From positions 1-36,083 of IMG/VR virus record IMGVR_UViG_3300017524_000107: a stretch of DNA of 36,083 nt; one strand, written 5' to 3'. Numbering within the stretch: the first letter of the stretch is position 1; every line of letters starts with the position of its first letter. The position numbers and the translations under genes were made by a program. Under the pieces are notes generated by a model. It was not told the DNA's origin. It saw only the letters and a list, made by a program, of their open reading frames with translations, and ran no database searches. Below, piece by piece: positions 33,946 to 36,083 of the stretch. The stretch is from a virus.

Positions 33946-33975
33946 TTAAGTGCGTCGGTATATATACCGGTGTAG
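33946..33975 (+). promoter_or_regulatory. Repeated element D with TATA palindrome
   Basis: TTAAGTGCGTCGG runs into the perfect palindrome CGGTATATATACCG, followed by GTGTAG. It shares the TTAA...TATATAC...GTAG order with elements A-C. Because its core is symmetric, it could act on either strand; on the minus strand CTTAATAATATC lies about 25 bases before a possible GTG at 33920. No plus-strand gene follows. It is probably a promoter or regulator site. Confidence 0.45.
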
Positions 33976-34012
33976 TACGTAGAGACGCCGGGTATCCAGG
34001 ATACTGGGGTGT

Positions 34013-34156
34013 CTACTGGCGCAGTTGCTGGTACGATTCGTGAATCTCTGACTCAGCCATGGCACGCAGATGGTCTTCCATTTCGTCGCCATGGATGGCT
34101 GTTAGCTCGTCCAGCATGCCTTCATGGAAGTCCGAGATATCTATTTCAAGAGACAT
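34013..34156 (-). CDS. Small helical protein (47 aa)
   Basis: 47-aa frame with ATG at 34156 and TAG at 34013. Its sequence (MSLEIDISDFHEGMLDELTA, then GDEMEDHLRAMAESEIHESY) is acidic and helical with typical haloarchaeal composition. The start overlaps the previous gene's stop by 11 bases, an operon-like arrangement. Function unknown. Confidence 0.6.
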   Translation of the reverse strand: MSLEIDISDFHEGMLDELTAIHGDEMEDHLRAMAESEIHESYQQLRQ

Positions 34157-34448
34157 TGATGGCATCCGTTGCGCTTGCAAGGTCATCTTTCAGGCCAGCT
34201 GAGACTGCGAGGCCAGCAAGCGTGTCCTCATCAGCATCGAGCGTGGTTGCGGTCGTATCCATTGTCATGCTGACACGCATCCATATGCCGTCACCTCGCC
34301 ATCGGAGACTTCCACTGCGCACGGTGATAGCGTCATCAGACCGGTGACTCTGCGTCAGCGATTCAAGTGCAGTCTGCATGTCGGCAAGGTTAGCTTCACT
34401 GACTGTTCTGGTTCCGTCAAGTTCGAGTGTAAGTTCGTGATTACTCAT
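34146..34448 (-). CDS. Small acidic protein (100 aa)
   Basis: 100 aa with a beta-rich half (ELTLELDGTRTVSE, SGSLRWRGDGIWMRVSMTMD) and an Ala-rich helical end. The ATG at 34448 follows GCGGTGCTATACAG. The upstream gap contains a TTAAGTACGG element on the minus strand. Probably first gene of the small-gene operon down to 33284. Function unknown. Confidence 0.6.
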   Translation of the reverse strand: MSNHELTLELDGTRTVSEANLADMQTALESLTQSHRSDDAITVRSGSLRWRGDGIWMRVSMTMDTTATTLDADEDTLAGLAVSAGLKDDLASATDAINVS

Positions 34449-34685
34449 CTGTATAGCACCGCATTATCGGCCAAACTACCAATTTACTGTAGTATGTCCG
34501 TACTTAAGTTCATTACTATCAGGCGACTGTTGCAACGTAACTACGCAATGTGACAGACATGTGTCCCCAACGGTATGTTTCGCATGCTCTACGTAGGGGG
34601 TGTACGCTTTCCGAATATTCGCTACTGTGTTATGCATTTGATTGCGCATGTATGTATTGCAGTTGTACCATACCAGTTGGATTAA
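34449..34685. other. Intergenic gap with promoter-like repeat
   Basis: 237 bases between the small-gene cluster and the decayed fibre. On the minus strand CTTAAGTACGG (about 34497-34507) followed by ACATACTACAG resembles the core seen in the protease leader and elements A-D. Two further TACGTA-type sites lie at about 34537 and 34590. No gene was seen. It is AT-richer than the rest of the window. Confidence 0.4.
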
Positions 34686-35636
34686 TTATAATGTCTTGAA
34701 TCTCGGTGGCGCCCCGGTTGAATACTCTTGAATTTGTTCCAAGGCAGGAGCGACCAAGAAAAGTTTTTTACCATCGTTACTGAATCTAAGACTCCTCCCG
34801 TCGAAGTCGTTTATTTCCATGCCTTCAGTGAGAAATTTGATGGTTCCAATATCGAAGGGTGTGGGCAACTCTCCCACAGAAATATTGCCTCTCGTAATGC
34901 CAAATATTTTTCTTCCGTTCGCACTAAATGTGAAGCCTCTTGTATCAAAGGTAGCAAAAAACCTATTTATTGGGCCAGTGTTGGTGCTCAGCGTAGAAAA
35001 ATCAAATGCTGTCGAGAGTGGATGCTGATAAATCTCACCTACCCCGAGTTCAAATAATTTTGTCCCATCGTCATTAAACTCCATTGCTTCTGGGCGGGAG
35101 TCCTCGGTTTGAACGGTCTGTTGCAATGTGGCAGTGGATACATCAAAGGGTGTAGACAAGCTCAACTCCAAAAACTCCTCACGGTCACTGTCCAATTCAA
35201 AGAGCTTTGTACCGTCGTTGTTAAATACTATGTCTTGTATTCTATCGCTCTGAGATGGATTAGATTGCTGAAACGTGGCGGTGGAGATATCAAACGGTGT
35301 AGACAGCGTTGAAGTTGCAATCCTTTGACTTGAACTTTGACTGTCAAATCCTGCTTCAAATAGTTTGGTACCATCGTCGTTAAACTCTATTGCTCTCGTG
35401 TTACCAAACTGCGTTTGAATGGACTGCACAACCGTGTTATCCTCGACGATAAACCCATCTTCGCCAACTGACTGTCGATACGAATTTTCATCCTGAACGA
35501 ATGCTATCTGTGGTGGATTTACTGCAGGTAGGTCGGCTTCGGTGGATACCGAAAGAATTTCTATGGGCGTTATCGCGCTGAGTGTTGACCCATTGAGTGT
35601 ATCCGCATCGAGTCCAGAGCCTATCCCAGTATCTGC
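34686..35636 (-). pseudogene. Beta-propeller-like tail fibre, start lost to frame change
   Basis: About 316 codons open in the -1 register relative to the gene at 35621. It opens ADTGIGSGLDADTLNGST, a classic fibre seam, then has five repeats with cores such as EFNDDGTKLFE, VFNNDGTKLFE, EFNDDGTKLFE, TFSANGRKIFG and RFSNDGKKLFL, paired with L(S/P)T.FD.(S/G)T. Each repeat is about 48 residues, as in WD40/YVTN-like propellers. There is no ATG upstream of 35429 and none near the beginning of coding sequence. It could be reached by frameshifting or be a broken gene. A receptor-binding domain in another copy is likely. Confidence 0.6.
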
Positions 35637-35866
35637 TGGACGGGGTCGACGATATCGCCGACCGTGTCAGTGATTGCCTGATTTGCCTGGTCAGCTCCGA
35701 CATCGAGCTCGGTAGCAAGTTTCCTGATAACGGCAGCACGTGTGTAGAACGCACCAACGTTGTCCTCGTCGAGGAACCACGCCAGTGCGTCCGTGGCGAG
35801 CTCACCCCGAGTTTTCTGTCGCGCTCGGTGCTCCTCGATGAGGTCGAGCGCATCGTATGAATCCAT
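35621..35866 (-). CDS. Truncated copy of fibre connector gene
   Basis: 81 aa, matching residues 1-85 of the connector at 5474-6211 (RARQKTRGELATDAL, LATELDVGADQANQAITD, DIVDPV). It stops at TAG just where the fibre seam GSGLDADTLNG begins in the -1 frame. The zinc-finger-like part of the longer copy is missing. The simplest reading is a deletion that fused the N-terminus to another fibre and shifted the frame. The leader is AT-rich (AATAAAGTACAT before the ATG). Confidence 0.6.
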   Translation of the reverse strand: MDSYDALDLIEEHRARQKTRGELATDALAWFLDEDNVGAFYTRAAVIRKLATELDVGADQANQAITDTVGDIVDPVQQILG

Positions 35867-35915
35867 ATGTACTTTATTGTTGTGGAATTTAATAAATTCG
35901 TCGGTCGCTGTGATT

Positions 35916-36083
35916 TTACAGTGCTGATCCTTCGGTTATCTGGCCCTCAATATCGAGGTCTCCAGTGGTGAGGTCCATATCCAAGCGTGTGTTGCCAGAT
36001 TGGTCACTTACGATGAATACATCATTCTGCGTATTGCTCGATGCTGCACCTTTGCCGAGAGCTATTACACCATCACCAGTGTT
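35916..36083 (-). CDS. Tail fibre protein, C-terminal fragment at window edge
   Basis: The last 55 codons of a minus-strand gene whose start lies beyond the window. Its end (DQSGNTRLDMDLTTGDLDIEGQITEGSAL) matches the ending of the fibre protein at 6214-6825 (LNLDRTTGDLKIAGQL). The order, fibre end then connector then adhesin-like fibre, repeats that of 6825-4336. It therefore looks like a second copy of the fibre cassette. Confidence 0.6.
   Translation of the reverse strand, partial: NTGDGVIALGKGAASSNTQNDVFIVSDQSGNTRLDMDLTTGDLDIEGQITEGSAL

Noticed and set aside
1-36083. CRISPR arrays, tRNA genes, insertion sequences, integrase
   Set aside because: I looked for regular spaced repeats, cloverleaf-type segments with a CCA-type end, transposase-like and tyrosine-recombinase-like proteins on both strands and saw none.

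Overview
The window is a stretch of a tailed, contractile-tail (myovirus-type) virus of a halophilic archaeon, or a provirus of one. The proteins are strongly acidic and poor in lysine, as expected for haloarchaea, and almost every canonical head, tail and baseplate gene is recognisable. No integrase, tRNA gene, rRNA, insertion sequence or CRISPR array was seen, so free virus and provirus cannot be separated from this window. The layout resembles the HF2-like haloarchaeal myoviruses, but that is inference from gene content, not a database match.

Left arm (about 1-4.3 kb): a mixed-strand module with an edge-truncated plus-strand gene, an unknown small gene, a Holliday-junction-resolvase-like nuclease (739-1278), a Cys-rich protein, a RecB/Cas4-type nuclease (1726-2529), a divergently transcribed helix-hairpin-helix protein (2610-3200), and three small membrane proteins (3237-4301). 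This looks like DNA-processing plus a membrane cassette, perhaps for exit from the cell.

From about 4.3 to 33.1 kb everything is on the minus strand, so transcription runs from high to low coordinates: TerL (31616-33079), portal fused to a MuF-like head protein (29166-31394), four small head-region genes, a 1383-aa prohead protease/scaffold with a probable nested scaffold start, a decoration-like protein, major capsid protein, three connector/neck proteins, sheath, tube, tail-assembly chaperone with a probable -1 frameshift into a zinc-ribbon extension, tape measure, baseplate hub proteins, spike, baseplate J and I-like proteins, and a fibre cassette ending in a glycine-rich adhesin.

Right arm (33.28-36.08 kb): a cluster of small unknown minus-strand genes, then a second, decayed copy of the fibre cassette: a C-terminal fragment of a fibre protein at the window edge, a shortened connector gene that runs out of frame, and a repeat-rich beta-propeller-like fibre. 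This is lower in GC than its neighbours and looks like recombined host-range material.

Two patterns cross many genes. First, GTCGC (often GTCGCAC) lies 0-5 bases before the start codon of 14 genes on both strands, with GTCGT in a fifteenth; it fixes several starts, and genes translationally coupled to their upstream neighbour lack it. Second, an element of the form TTAA(C/G)T...ATATAC...GTAG recurs in four intergenic gaps. By-eye reading also suggests strong avoidance of GATC and CTAG. Three genes shorter than 60 codons and one dubious small ORF are added. No gap without a gene exceeds 300 bases.
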